Source: Apium graveolens
Lineage: Eukaryota; Streptophyta; Magnoliopsida; Apiales; Apiaceae
Length of the DNA stretch: 64,000 nt
Reading direction: 5' to 3'
Assembly: GCF_009905375.1 (NCBI RefSeq)
Contig: NC_133650.1
Span: 147,702,567-147,766,566, forward strand
Shown here piece by piece: positions 44,701 through 57,160 of the stretch. The position numbers and the translations under genes were made by a program. A model generated the notes under the pieces. It was not told where the DNA came from. It searched no databases and saw only the letters and a program-made list of their open reading frames with translations. Numbering within the stretch: the first letter of the stretch is position 1; each line of letters begins with the position of its first letter.

Positions 44701-47696
44701 TTAAGAGTACTTTAGTATACTTAACTCACTTACCAACCTAGTAAAAGTTGATTCATCAAGTGGCTTGGTAAAGATATCTGCAAGTTGCTTCTCACTTTGA
44801 ACAAAATGTAGTTCCAAAGTACCATTCATCACATGCCCTCTTATGAAATGATAATTGAAATCAATGTGCTTTGTCCTTGAATATTGTACAAGATTTTTAA
44901 TAGTGGCAATGTCACTTGTATTGTCACCGAAAATTGGAATCTTGTCCACATGTATACCATAATCCAATAATTGATTTCTTATCCATAAAATCTGTGCACA
45001 ATAGTTACCAGCAACAATGTATTCAGCCTCTGATGTGGAAGTAGAAACTGGAAGCTATTTCTTACTAAACTAGGACACCAACTTGTTTCCTAGAAATTGA
45101 CATGTTCCTGTAATGCTTTTTCAATCAATTCCGCAACCTGCATAATATGTATCTGAATAGCCAAATAGATCAAAATCAGAATCTCTAGGGTACCAAATGC
45201 CAAGTTTTGGTGTACCCTTGAGAATATCTGAAAATTTTCTTAATAGCTACTAAAGGAAATTCCCTAGGATCAGCTTAGAATTTAGTACAAAGACATGTAG
45301 CAAACATTATATCTGGACTACTAACTATCAAATATAAAAGTGGGCCAACTAAACCTCTATAACTTGAAATGTCCACATACTTTTCAGTAGTGTTCAATTC
45401 AAGCTTAGTGGTAGTGGTCATGGGAGTTTTTGCAGATGTGCAATCCATTAGATCAAACTTCTTTAAACGATCATGAAAATGTTTAGTTTGACTAATGAAT
45501 ATTCCATCACTAACTTGCTTAACTTGTAACCCAAGAAAGTAAATTAGTTCTCCCATCATGCTTATTTTATATTTAATTTGCATCAATTTGGCAAACTTTT
45601 TGCAAACTTTATCATCTGTAGAGACAAATATCATATCATCTACATATATTTGACAAAGTATACTAGAGCGATTTACATTTCTAAAGAAAATAGTTTTGTC
45701 AATAGTACCTCTAGTGAAATTATTATCTAAAAAACCTTAGACAAAGTTTCATACAAGCTATTGCGTGAGCCCATGGGGTTTACCCAGTGCACACCCGAAG
45801 GGTAACGGCTGCGGGTTCCCTACGATAAAAAAAGTTTCATACCAGGCTCTAGGTGCTTGCTTTAATCCATTAAGTGCTTTAATAGATAGTAAACATAATC
45901 TCGAAAGTTAGGGTATTCAAAACCTGGAGGTTGAGTGACATAGACTTCCTCCTCCGATTCTTCATTCAGAAAGGCACTTTTTACATCCAATTGATAGAAT
46001 TTGAAATTGGAATATGCTAAAAAGATTCTGATTACTTCAATTCTTGAAACTAGAGCAAATGACTCATCAAAATTTATTCCCTCTTTCTGAGAGTACCCTT
46101 TAGCAACCAATCTAGCTTTATTCCTTATGACTATGCCATTCTCCTCCATCTTGTTTCTGAATATCCACTTAGTGTCAATAGAATACTTATTTTTAGGTTT
46201 GGGTACAAGCTTCCATACTTTGTTTCTCTCAAATTGGTTTAACTCTTCTTGTATTGCTAAAACCCAATCTGGATCCATTACAGCCTCTCTACTTTCTTTG
46301 TTTCTTCCCGTGATAGAAAGCTACTGTACAAATATTCATCTTCAGTTTCTCTCCTTATTTGCACTCTAGATATTGCATCACCAATAATTAGTTAAAATGG
46401 ATGATCATTAGTCCATTTTCTCTGAGGTGGTAGATTTTCTGTAGATGAAGTGGCCTCATTGGTATCTTGATGTGTGACTGAGTGTTGACTAGTTGACACT
46501 CTACCTGAGTTTGTGGATATTTGATTTGAAGAAGGGGTTCTGTCAAACAGTGATCTAGAATGATCATCATTAGATGCTGAATTTTATTTTTCAACGGATG
46601 ATGCACTCTATCTTTCAATGATATTGCGCTTTGCTTTCAACGGATGTAATCCTTTATCTTTCAATGGATGCTGCATATTGTCTTTCAATGGATGCTGTAT
46701 TTTATTTTTCAATGGATGCAACACTTTGTGCATCAACTGCTGTTGCTTCATTTGATGGAAAGTTTGAGTGTTCTTTTTCCATTCCTTCTTGATCACTTTC
46801 ATCATCACTATCATCAAAATACATCTCAACATTATTAAATATGAGGCTTTCATGGAAACCTTCATCAAACCTTCATCTCTAAGTACATCAATATTTTTAT
46901 CATCAAACACAACATATATAGATTTCGTAACAATGTTGGTTCTCAGATTGTAGACTCTATATGCTTTTCCAACGACATATCCAACAAAAATACCTTCATC
47001 AGTTTTTGCATCAAACTTTCCATGTTAGGCAGTTTGATTCCTTAGAATATAACACTTGCATCCAAAAACATGAATAAAGTTCAGTATTGGTTTCCTATTC
47101 TTGAACAGCTGATAAGGAGTCATGCCTTTGGCTTGATTGATCAAAAAAATGTTTTGAGTGTTGCATGCAGTGTTAATAGCTTCAGGCCAGAAATAAGTTG
47201 GTAACTTTGATTATTCTAGTATAGTTCTTGCATTTTCAATTAATGATTTGTTCTTTATCTCAACCACTCCATTTTATTGTGGTGTCCTTGCAGCTGAGAG
47301 CTCATGCATGATTCCATTTTCCTCACAAAACAACCTCATTATAGAATTCTTGAACTCAGTTCTATTGTCACTCCTGATTCTTCTAACTTTGAGATCAAGA
47401 TGATTGTTGACTTTCCTAATGTGATTGATAATTATTTCACTAGCTTCATCCTTTGATCTAAGAAAATATATCCATGAGAACTTGGAGAAATCATCTACAA
47501 TCACTAGGAAATACCTCTTCTGGGAAATTGACAATACATTGACTGGTCCAAATAAGTCCATATGCAACAGTTGTAATGGTTCATCAATTGTTGATTCAAG
47601 CTTACTTTTGAATGATGCTTTCATTTGCTTCCCCTTTTGACAAGCACCACACAGTCCATACTTTGAGAAATTAACCTGAGGAATGCCTCTAACTAT
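44701..47696 (-). pseudogene. pol relic of element E, A-like
   Basis: This copy has the same layout as the A pol but is older. At 47690 and below is integrase ([43 protein letters not shown] with Asn-Arg for the usual Asn-Gly). At 46278 and below is RT ([28 protein letters not shown]). The YVDD box near 45642 is preceded by an intact CAA Gln codon. At 44967 and below is the RNaseH end (IPIFGDNTSDIA). Several frameshifts and stops occur, and a SINE-like insertion lies at 45755-45830. Element D cuts it at 47697 in the GAG-pre-integrase finger. Confidence 0.85.
45743..45842. mobile_element. short SINE-like insertion with A-tail and target duplication
   Basis: Against element A, element E has about 76 extra bases (45755-45830) in the RT region. 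The insert is GC-rich (cccagtgcacacccgaaggg and gctgcgggttccctacg), ends in a run of A and is flanked by aaagtttcatac on both sides (45743-45754 and 45831-45842, overlapping the A-tail). A poly-A end and a 12-bp duplication are the marks of target-primed insertion. The ggttccc resembles a tRNA box B. It is probably a 5'-truncated tRNA-derived SINE, perhaps Au-like. Confidence 0.6.
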
Positions 47697-48752
47697 TGGG
47701 TTTCGAGCACACAAACGCAACGGAAACAGTAATTAAAAACGTAAAAATTAGAATTTTCAAAAGCCACCGCAGGATCCATGCGAAAAACATATATTTAATT
47801 CGTAGATCATATTGTTTACCTTAAGAAACTTTACCAATTGGTTGACTAATGGAGATCCAAAGCTTGTTCAATCACCACGCATCCCGCACTCGCGATCTAC
47901 GCTCTATCAGTATCCACACGAATGCTTGAACGCAAGGATTAAATGTGTACTAGCACAAACTCGTTTCTTCTTACTTTCTCCATCTTCTCCCTTGGTGGCT
48001 AGGATTTTAGTAAAAGTCTTACTTACAAAATCAGCCACACAAGAGATATTATGTGGAGAGTAGAAAAAGAATTATAATTCTTAACTAATTAGGAGTTATT
48101 ATTAATTCGAAATTCCTATTTGTATAATAATTAAGTCACGCTTAATTATTTAACAACTGAATTTCATAATTAATATTAGTAAATTCGAATATCATTATTT
48201 ATCTAATTTATTAAGTCATACTTAATTAATATTATTAATAATTTGAATTACTTTAATATAATTTAAATCCCATTTAAATTAAATAAACCTTCAAGCATTT
48301 TTTGTGTATGACCCTATAGGTTATTATTATATTGGCAACAAATTTTAAATCTAATTTAAAATCGTAAATAATGAGCGGCATCTAGTAATACATCATTGCT
48401 ATCCAAGTAATAATAATTGAATCGGTGATCAATTAAACCTTTCGTGAATAATGTACAATATAATATAATCCCTTTAACCACATATTATAAATTAAACTAG
48501 AGGCATATAATGTGTCATCCTCATCAATGTTTAATTCAGGTTTCATTAATCAATGAGTAGACTATCATGTCAAATCAACATTTGAGCGTGGCCACGCATT
48601 TCATAGTCTAACTCACACAAGAGGCCAATAATATCACTCCTAAAATAGGAGGGTTAAATCCCATCTAGATCATTCATATTTCTCATACGATTCATAATAT
48701 ATCCAATGTCCACTTTTATCATTACCCGGTCAAGGATAACTTTTAATGGAAT
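47697..48752 (-). repeat. 3' LTR of element D, first part (left of C)
   Basis: It begins tgggtttcgagcacac, and the same sequence with scattered changes begins the other LTR at 62352. It is interrupted at 48752 by element C and resumes at 56665. The whole LTR is about 1552 bp after C and one ggaat copy are removed. Confidence 0.85.
48748..48752. other. target site duplication of element C, left copy
   Basis: ggaat, identical to 56660-56664. Confidence 0.9.
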
Positions 48753-50094
48753 TGTTAGGTCCCAATATGTTTGTAGAAGGGGGGGTTGAATACAAACTAT
48801 ACCGTTTAATCGAATTTAATGCGGAATAAAAAAGTGAAACAAAATTCAAGTTAAATAAAAATATTATTAAACTTGAAAGGTGTTACAACAACGGGATCGT
48901 TTACAAGGGATTAATCTCAAATAAATTATCATAAATCTAGAATAAATTCGACATGAACTTTTTCTATTTTTGCAATAAAAAGATCAAATGCTAGAAGCAA
49001 TTTGAGATTAAGTTCTAGGGATTTTGATCCGTTAGATAGTTACACAAGAACAAGAGAATGACTTTTAGTGGTTTAGATTTAACTTTAATTGCTAGAAATA
49101 TATGATCTTGAATTGCAGCAGTGAAGAGATGAAATGTTGTGTTTTTTGTTTTCTGCGGCTGCTGCTTATGTTCTTGAGTAGTTGAAGATTGATTTGATAT
49201 GTTGTGTTGAATGTCTTCTGCTGTTGTCTTTTAATAATTCAATCAACAGAGATCAAATGAACTAGCAAGACAATCGGTGAGACAATCTGTTGAACTAGCA
49301 AGACAATCGCCATGACAATCTATTGAATTAACAAGACAATCACTTGTACTATCAAGACAATCGGTAAGACAATCATTTGAACTAGCAAGACAATCCCATA
49401 GCTGGTAGAACTTTCGGTATGACAATCCATTTGAACTAGTATGACTTTCGGTATGACAATTGATTGTCATACTGGTTCAATTGATTGTCATGCTGAATTA
49501 ATATTGAATATAAATTCAAAATCAATTCTGAAAATTCATAATATTAATTCAGAATTAATTAATCAATTAATTCAATTAATCAATAAATTAATCTTTGCAG
49601 ATATAATTTATTTTCTTAATTAAATTATATGACTTAATTAATTAATAGAGAATTAATACTACTCTTGAACAACAACCATTCTTCTGAAAATTTTCTGAAA
49701 ATTATGAATCAATTCCACCTCTTCAATGTTGACACTCGATGTACTGTCTGGTTCATGAGTGACTAACTTCCGTGACGTTTCTTCATGTCTTGACTCTGAT
49801 AACTTGATTTTCTTCAGATTAAAACCCTGTAATTATCTGATACCCTGACAAGATCTCTAACACTTGATTAAATCCACAATCTTGATTTATATCACTGAGG
49901 CTTGATCAATTTCTTGAACTTCTTCCGGGGAATTAATTCCTCAAGTTTGTAGATGAACCCTGTTTCTGAATCCTTTGACAGATGTTACTTTTTGAGATCT
50001 GTTTGACGATAGATCCACTATTTACTTGTTACATTCTTATTTGAGTTTAGTTAAATCCTCGAATAAACAAATAGGCTATGACATATGCCTTTCA
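48753..50094 (-). repeat. 3' LTR of element C
   Basis: It starts TGTTAGGTCCCAATATG and ends ATGCCTTTCA. The motif array (agcaagacaatc and its reverse) lies at 49257-49490. The purine tract in sense orientation is caaataggggagat at 50095-50108. Confidence 0.9.
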
Positions 50095-52470
50095 ATCTCC
50101 CCTATTTGTTTATTAGACAATAACAACAAATACCCAGAGGATAACTCAACTAACAAATAAGAAAAAAGATGTAAACAGAAATGCAAAGTAAATAGCAGAA
50201 AAGTTCTGGATTATATTTAACATTTTCCAGATTCCAAAAGAAATCAAGATAGATGTTCCTCTAGACTGAACATATCTTCAAGTAGTTTCATCTTCATTTC
50301 CTTGGTTCTTCAAGTCTCTACCAGATAATACTTCTCAGTCTTGAAGTAATTATCATTAGCTTCTTTTGTACAACCACATTTCCTGTTGAGAAGCACATAT
50401 CTCTCTTGCTTCTCCCCCTATGAGAATCAACTGCTTAAAGGAGATCACCTTCATTTACCACATCTCCCGTACAATAGGATCCGTGGATAAAAACCAATGG
50501 TACTCCCCTTTTGGAAAACAGCTTCTTCCCTTATGAAGAATAGTGATAAACCAAACCACTTCTTCTGATTACTAGGAAATCACCTTGTGTTTACCACCTC
50601 TCCCGTACAATATGATCCGTAGTTATAAACAACAATGGTGTGGTGTAGTGTACATGTGCTTTGCTTTTTTCTTTTTCTTTCCTCCCTGCTATTTCCCCCC
50701 TTAGTTGAGGAATCCTCCAAACTATTACTTAAGCTTTTATCTCCCCCTTAGAGAAGGAATGTGTGCCGTTGTCTGAAGGAGTTCTCATATTCCACTTGGT
50801 TGGAAAAGAAATAACAAGTAGTTTCTCTTTCTTCCTCACTGTGAGTGTGTGATTCTGTTTAGTGTACCTCACATGTGTTTCACTCTTCTCTCCACTCGTG
50901 TTTACACTCATTCTCACAAGTGTATCACTCCTCTCATAGCTCCAAAATTTAGCTGTACCTGCAAGGAAAATCACCTTAGCCATCCTTAAGGAGGTCACAT
51001 GTGGTGCAATGGGAGTTCGCAAATCCCCATCCTTGTTAAACTTGTCAGATGAATCTGAGTCATAATCTACAAGTTGCTAGTTTCCCTTTTAGGGTTCCAG
51101 ATTTGAACTCTGGGAAGGTAAACAATGATCCAAAAAATTTAGCATAAATATCAAAGTTCCCTCCTAATATTTGTGCAGACATTTCCTTGTGACTCATCTG
51201 GTAATATCTGAATCATTGTCAACAAGTTGTCGATCTGCACCTATGTCAGATCCACTATCCGCAGATGCATCCAGGGGATTTAAGCCTGGGGAGGTAGACA
51301 CTGACTACTGACATATGTCTATTGGATCTGTATCCTCTCCTAACACCTGTAAAGGCAATTGTTCCATTAAAGAACCTTGAACAATCGAATCTGACCTTAA
51401 AATGGTCGAAACTCTTATTTCCATCAACTCCTCCTTTGTGTGTGTAACCTTTCCTTGTGCATCAAGAATTGCTTATGTTTGAGGTGGTGACACTACATCG
51501 GATACCCTGGCCGACAGGAAAATTTCAATAGACGCACCATGTTGAGAGGATGAATCTAGTAGCTATTTTTGTGCCTTTTCAGTCATTACATCTTTTTGAG
51601 AAGATGTATGGGGGCTAGCAGTTGTCTCGGTTTAAATACTACTCATCTTTGTAGGAGACAGAGCTGCTGGGTTGACTTCAGAACCTTCCTTATGTGGTGC
51701 ACTAAGGCACTATCTCCCTCACGCACATTCATACGTCATTTTAGTGGTAAGAGAGTGTTGGTTGGTTCTGTTTCTGTGTTTGTCTTTACAATCTGGGATA
51801 GAAGTTGTGGGTTTTCAATCTCATGACTGTCAATGAAAGAAGGCCATTGGAGGCTGAACCTGCATCACAGAACATATGGAAATAGAGATAAAATGTACTT
51901 AAGATCTATAATGAATGAAAATTATACATTTAATCTTTTGAGAGAAATGATGTACAATAGTGATTCCAAAAGATTTTAATGAAATACGAAATCACTAATG
52001 TAGAAAGAAGTTTGATTTTCTCCTAAAACTATTCGAGTGCACAAGTCTGTTTGTAAACCAACATATAATATTATCAACATATCACTGCATATATAAAACA
52101 AAATGTTTGTGCCTAGTGATAAGAGGGTTATTAATATGACGACTCTACTAGTTCATATTAAACTGTAACTTCAGTTAGAGTGTCATACCATGTCCTTGAC
52201 GATTGCTTGAGTAGTACACTAGTTCATACCAACCTGAAGTGAGATTGTGAAGAAGAGATTGCATAGTCCAATAGATCTACAACTGCAAAGTCCATGAACT
52301 GTGGTGCATTGACTTCCTCTTTTGACTCACCAACCAGGAGTGCACTTGTACACATCTACTAGAGTCCAATTCCAAGTGTAATGTGCATCAGGTGCCTGAT
52401 ATATCGTAGTATCGTCAAGTCTCGTCACTGGTGCTATATGTTAGATACTGCTTCCTGATAATAACCTAGC
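50095..52470 (-). other. purine tract and non-coding 3' part of element C, with env-like relic
   Basis: The purine tract is at 50095-50108. The rest matches 14267-16427 of element B in reverse. Two copies of the gtacgggag-containing unit lie near 50464-50500 and 50580-50620. In sense orientation 51350-51850 encodes env-like scraps (TSSQKDVMTEKAQ) with several stops, followed by GLNPLDASADSGSDIG at 51180-51300, which is inverted in B. No working gene remains. Confidence 0.7.
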
Positions 52471-52929
52471 ATCCAGTTTGGCCTTGTCTCTCGTAACAAT
52501 GTCATTGTCATCCAGTTTGACTTCTGGTTATCCTTGTACCAATTACAAAGTTGTCATTTGGTTTGGATACCAGCTTCCCGAGTTCATGTCAGCTACGAAC
52601 AGAGTTCCTTTCTGGATTCCCATCAAGGAGGGTTTTTCATTTTTCTTATGCAGGACTTGACACTTCAGCTTGTCGAATAAAATATAGTAGCCCTTGTCAC
52701 AGAAATGACTGATACTAAGCAGATTGTGTTCAAGTCCTTGCACAATATACACATTTTCAATGATAACATTTCCAGCTTGCAAACAACCATATCCCTCAGT
52801 TAAACCTTTAATGTTATCTCCAAAGGTAACCACTGGGCCAGCTTTCTCAACCACATTTGATAGCAGGGCTCTATCTCTGGTCATATGTCTTGACGATCCG
52901 CTGTCAAGAATCCACAATACCAGTTCCAC
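52471..52929 (-). pseudogene. protease fragment fused to RT fragment, element C
   Basis: The sense frame opens with LWILDSGSSRHMTRD and TFGDNIKGLTEGYG (protease), and continues through LEHNLLSISHFCDKGYY to FVADMNSGS. It then switches within a few bases to KLVSKPNDNFVIGTR and, after a frameshift, DIVTRDKAKL, which are the first residues of a copia RT. Everything between (integrase and linker) and everything after (RT core, RNaseH) is missing. Element B has lost still more but shares the right-hand joint, so this fusion is probably closer to the founding deletion of the family. Confidence 0.82.
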
Positions 52930-52957
52930 CTATTTAATGCCCTGCAATACAAATAGA

Positions 52958-55219
52958 TTAAACCTTCTTCGGAACCCAAGCTTGGTTGGGTCCGGCATAC
53001 TTGTAGAATTGGCCTTTATCAGGCAAAACAATATTCTTAATTTTTATGTTCTCAAATTTCTCAACGACTAGACATTTGACCTTGTAAATAGCTTTAACAA
53101 ATTTCTGTTTAGGCTTAGGCACAAATGTCTCCTTTCTAGCCTTAGGAGGATTAGGAGTCTTAGACCTATCATACTTCCTATTATTCACATGCTGACGAGG
53201 AGTAGTCTTATCACTAGAAATATGCTTACCATTAAAATAAGCATACACCAAATTAAAAGCACAAGACATACAATTAAAACCACCACATACTTTATGAGAG
53301 GGATTAACAACATGCAAATTATGCATGGTAGACATGGCATTTTTGTTATCCAACTCATGTATGTCTGAGTTAGTCTCAGTTGCATTCACAACTTTGACTG
53401 GAACTTTCGACACACTTGGCTTGGAAACAACCTTCTCATTAGCAATATTTTCAGCACGTATTTCTTCTTGAATAATAAAGGAGGTCTCATCAAATGGTTC
53501 AATAATTGATTCTTTATAGAGGGTTTTATCAACACCCTTAAGCACATGTGGTACTTCCCTACCTTTAGCACAGACATGAGGAGGGGAGTTTATGCCTAAT
53601 TCTCCAATAGCAACATTGTAATCAAAACCTATTCCAGATGTTTGATTAATAGCTTGCTTATTGTAGAACTCTTTAGCCTTTGAACAAGAATTAAAGTAAG
53701 CTTTAACCTTAGTTTCAAGACTGGTGATCTTGTCTCTGAGAATAGTTTCGAATTGTCTATAACAGTTAACTCTATTCTCTAGAAAATATACTTGTTCTTT
53801 TAACTTGTCTTGATTAATGTGCACAAGTCTTAATTCATTGACCTCTTTCTCAAGGTCCTTGATCTGTTGGATTAACATTTCATTATCACGACGAGCACAA
53901 TCTAAGGAACCTCCTAGATGATAAACTAATTCAGCATCAGTAAATTTTACCTCTTTTCTTGATGATGAAGTATTTCCATCAATAGCCATAAGAGCAAGAT
54001 TCCCATCTTCTTCATCTTCACTATCAGTATCATCCCAGCTTCTTCCCTTTGCCAGATAAGCCCTTTCAGAGTTACTCTTCTGATTTGAATCATAAGAGTT
54101 CTTCCTTACTTGCTTGGGCTTCCTGCATTCTATGGCAAAATGTCCCAACTCATTGCAGTTAAAGCATCGAATGGTGCTCCGATCAACCATCCCTGTTTTG
54201 TATCCACCACTGCTGGTGTTAGAGGATGAAGATCCACCTTTCTGGAATCTGTTGTAGTTGGACTTGTACTTGAACTTGGGATTTCTCTTGAATCTGAAAT
54301 TGGAGAATCTCTTGACAATCTGGGCCATTGACTCATCTTCCAATTGCTCCAGCTCTTCCAAGGAGTAAAAATCATCACCGGATTGATTTGTAGTAGGAAG
54401 ATCATATTCTGCTACTATCACATTTTCCTCAGCCTTGGAAGACTGTACCATTCTCTCTGACTGTTGAGATTGTTATTGTTGTTGTTGTTCTTCTACTACT
54501 AGAGCAGTAGACGTGCTGACCACTCTACCTTTCCCGTAGACTTCCTTCTGCTGAATCTGCTCCAACTCATAGGTTTTTAACACACCATAGAGCCTTTCCA
54601 AAGAAATCTCACTCAGATCTCTCGGTTCTCTTATGGCAGTGATTATATGTTCAAGATGAGTTGGCAATGTTAAAAGGAACTTTTTGTTGACCCCCTTGAT
54701 TGAGTAATATTTTCCATTTATGTTCAGGTTGTTGATCAATGCATTGTACCTCTCAAACACTTCAGTAATTCCTTCTCCTGGATTGGATTTAAAATGTTCA
54801 TACTCAGAGGTTAGGATCTCTAACTTGTTCTCCCTGACTTCCTATGTGCCTTCATTAATCACCTCAATAGTTTCCCAGATATGTTTGGAATTTTTATAGT
54901 TCATCACATGTCTGTTCATCAAGGGATCAAGGGAATCAACTAAAATTAATTGAAGGCTGACATCCAAGGAGGCTTCTTCCTTTTCAGCAGGAGAAAAATC
55001 CTCAGGCTCTTTTTCATAAGTTCTAGCTTTGGTAATTACAACATTATCTTCTATAACCTCTGGTTCAATAACCATCGAAATTTTTGGACCCTTCTTTAAC
55101 ACGTCCAGATATTTGGGATTTGCAACTTGTAAAAACAAGAGCATCTTCTTCTTCAACATAATATAATTTTCTTTATCAAACAGTGGAATTTTAATGGTTC
55201 CAACTTTTCGTGAAGTCAT
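52958..55219 (-). pseudogene. gag of element C, two in-frame stops
   Basis: Begins MTSRKVGTIKIPLFDKENY. Capsid domain, Gln run, zinc knuckle CFNCNELGHFAIEC, predicted coiled coil and end GPNQAWVPKKV are all as in B. The frame is continuous over 754 codons except for TAG at 54842-54844 (Glu in B) and TAA at 54473-54475 in the Gln run. With the B gag it shows that capsid and zinc knuckle are kept in a family that lost its enzymes. Confidence 0.87.
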
Positions 55220-55301
55220 TATGAATTTTTGAAGAAATAAAAATTCAAGGAGTTGAAAAATCACAAAAGTCTAGGATCTTGATTTATTCGTTAATCAGAA
55301 G

Positions 55302-55313
55302 GCTCTGATACCA
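55302..55313 (-). other. primer binding site of element C
   Basis: In sense orientation this is TGGTATCAGAGC, two bases inside the 5' LTR. Confidence 0.92.
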
Positions 55314-55315
55314 AT

Positions 55316-56659
55316 TGTTAGGTCCCAATATATTTGTAGAAGGGGGGGGGTTGAATACAAACTATATCGTTTAATCGAATTTAATGCGGAATAAAAAAGT
55401 GAAACAAAATTCAAGTTAAATAAAACTATAATTAAACTTGAAAGGTGTTACAACAACGGTATCGTTTACAAGGGATTAATGTCAAATAAATTATCATAAA
55501 TCTAGAATAAATTTGACATGAACTTTTTCTATTTTTGCAATAAAAAGATCAAATGCTAGAAGCAATTTGAGATTAAGTTCTAGGGATTTTGATCCGCTAG
55601 ATAGTTACACAAGTACAAGAGAATGATTTCTAGTGGTTTAGATTTAACTTTAATTGCTAGAAATATATGATCTTGAATTGAAGCAGTGAAGAGATGAAAT
55701 GTTGGTTTTTTGTTTTCTGCGGCTGCTGCTTATGTTCTTGAGTAGTTTGAAGATTGATTTGATATGTTGTGTTATATGTCTGCTGCTGTTGTCTTTTAAT
55801 AATTTAATCAACAGAGATCAAATGAACTGGCAAGACAATCGGTGAGACAATCTGTTGAACTAGCAAGACAATCGGCATGAAAATCTGTTGAATTAGCAAG
55901 ACAATCACTTGTACTAGCAAGACAATCAGTGAGACAATCATTTGAACTAGCAAGACAATCCCATAGCCGGTAGAACTTTCAATATGACAATCCATTTGAA
56001 CTAGTATGACTTTCGGTATGACAATTGATTGTCATACTGGTTCAATTGATTGTCATGCTGAATTAATATTGAATATAAATTCAAAATCAGTTTTGAAAAT
56101 TCATAATATTAATTCAGAAATAATTTATCAATTAATTCAATTAATCAATAAATTAATCTTTGCAGATATAATTTATTTTCTTAATTAAATTATATGACTT
56201 AATTAATAAATAGAGAATTAATACTACTCTTGAACAACAACCATTATTCTGAAAATCTTCTGAAAATTATGAATCAATTCCACCACTTCAATGTTGACAC
56301 TTGATGTACTGTCTGGTTCATGAGTGACTAACCTCCTTGACATTTCTTCATGTCTTGACTTTGATAACTTGATTTTCTTCAGATTAAAACCCTATAATTA
56401 TCTGATACCCTGACAAGATCTCTGACACTTGATTAAATCCACAATCTTGATTTATATCACTGAGGCTTGATTAATTTCTTGAACTTCTTCCAGGGAATTA
56501 ATTCCTCAAGTCTGTAGATGAACCTTATTTCTGAATCCTTTGACAGATGTTACTTTGTGAGATCTTTTTGACGATAGATCCACTATTTACTTGTTACATT
56601 CTTATTTGAGTTGAGTTAAATCCTCGAATAAACAAATAGGCCATGACATATGCCTTTCA
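55316..56659 (-). repeat. 5' LTR of element C
   Basis: 1344 bp, starting TGTTAGGTCCCAATATA and ending ATGCCTTTCA. The motif array is at 55822-56060, and a TATA-like attaaaag (sense) is near 55795, just downstream of the array. Confidence 0.9.
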
Positions 56660-56664
56660 GGAAT
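56660..56664. other. target site duplication of element C, right copy
   Basis: ggaat, identical to 48748-48752. Confidence 0.9.
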
Positions 56665-57160
56665 CAATGTATATTAATTCTCGTATAAAAATATAATGAC
56701 TTCTGGTCTAAGGACCATTACATCATTATCACTGTGAGAATTACTTATGACACAACAGACATGTAGAATCTCATATCGGGTCTGTCCAGCACCATGTACA
56801 TATACATCTACATGTGTTTTTGACTTTAGTATCATTATACCTATGATCAATGAGATGTGATCATCAGTCAACAAACATACCGGTCTTAATGCATTATTAT
56901 TGTCCCTTAATAATAATACTCGACTAGGGACCTTTTGGAATACTGATATTATTCTCATAATCTCATTTCTAAGTCAGGTACTTAGAGATATAGAATTGCA
57001 TATCATATTCCAAGGACATTTATTAATCTAACATTTATATCACAGTAAATTAAGAATTAATAAATTATGAAGAGAATAATCGATAGAATATAAATATTAA
57101 AAATCCTAATGTCTTAAACTAAAACATCATAGTGTTGTCTCTAGGGCACAAACACTAACA
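56665..57160 (-). repeat. 3' LTR of element D, second part (right of C)
   Basis: It continues from 48752 and ends cactaaca at 57160. It is followed by the sense purine tract aagtgggagatt (57161-57172). Confidence 0.8.

Larger units (their letters stand above)
48753..56659 (-). mobile_element. element C, gag-only copia derivative nested in D LTR
   Basis: This is a minus-strand member of the B family, with LTRs of 1342 and 1344 bp, a tRNA-Met PBS, a gag of 754 codons with two stops, a protease fragment fused to a short RT fragment, and the same non-coding 3' part as B. Its LTR pair looks more diverged than that of B, so it is the older insertion. It sits in the 3' LTR of element D with a perfect 5-bp duplication. 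Confidence 0.88.
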
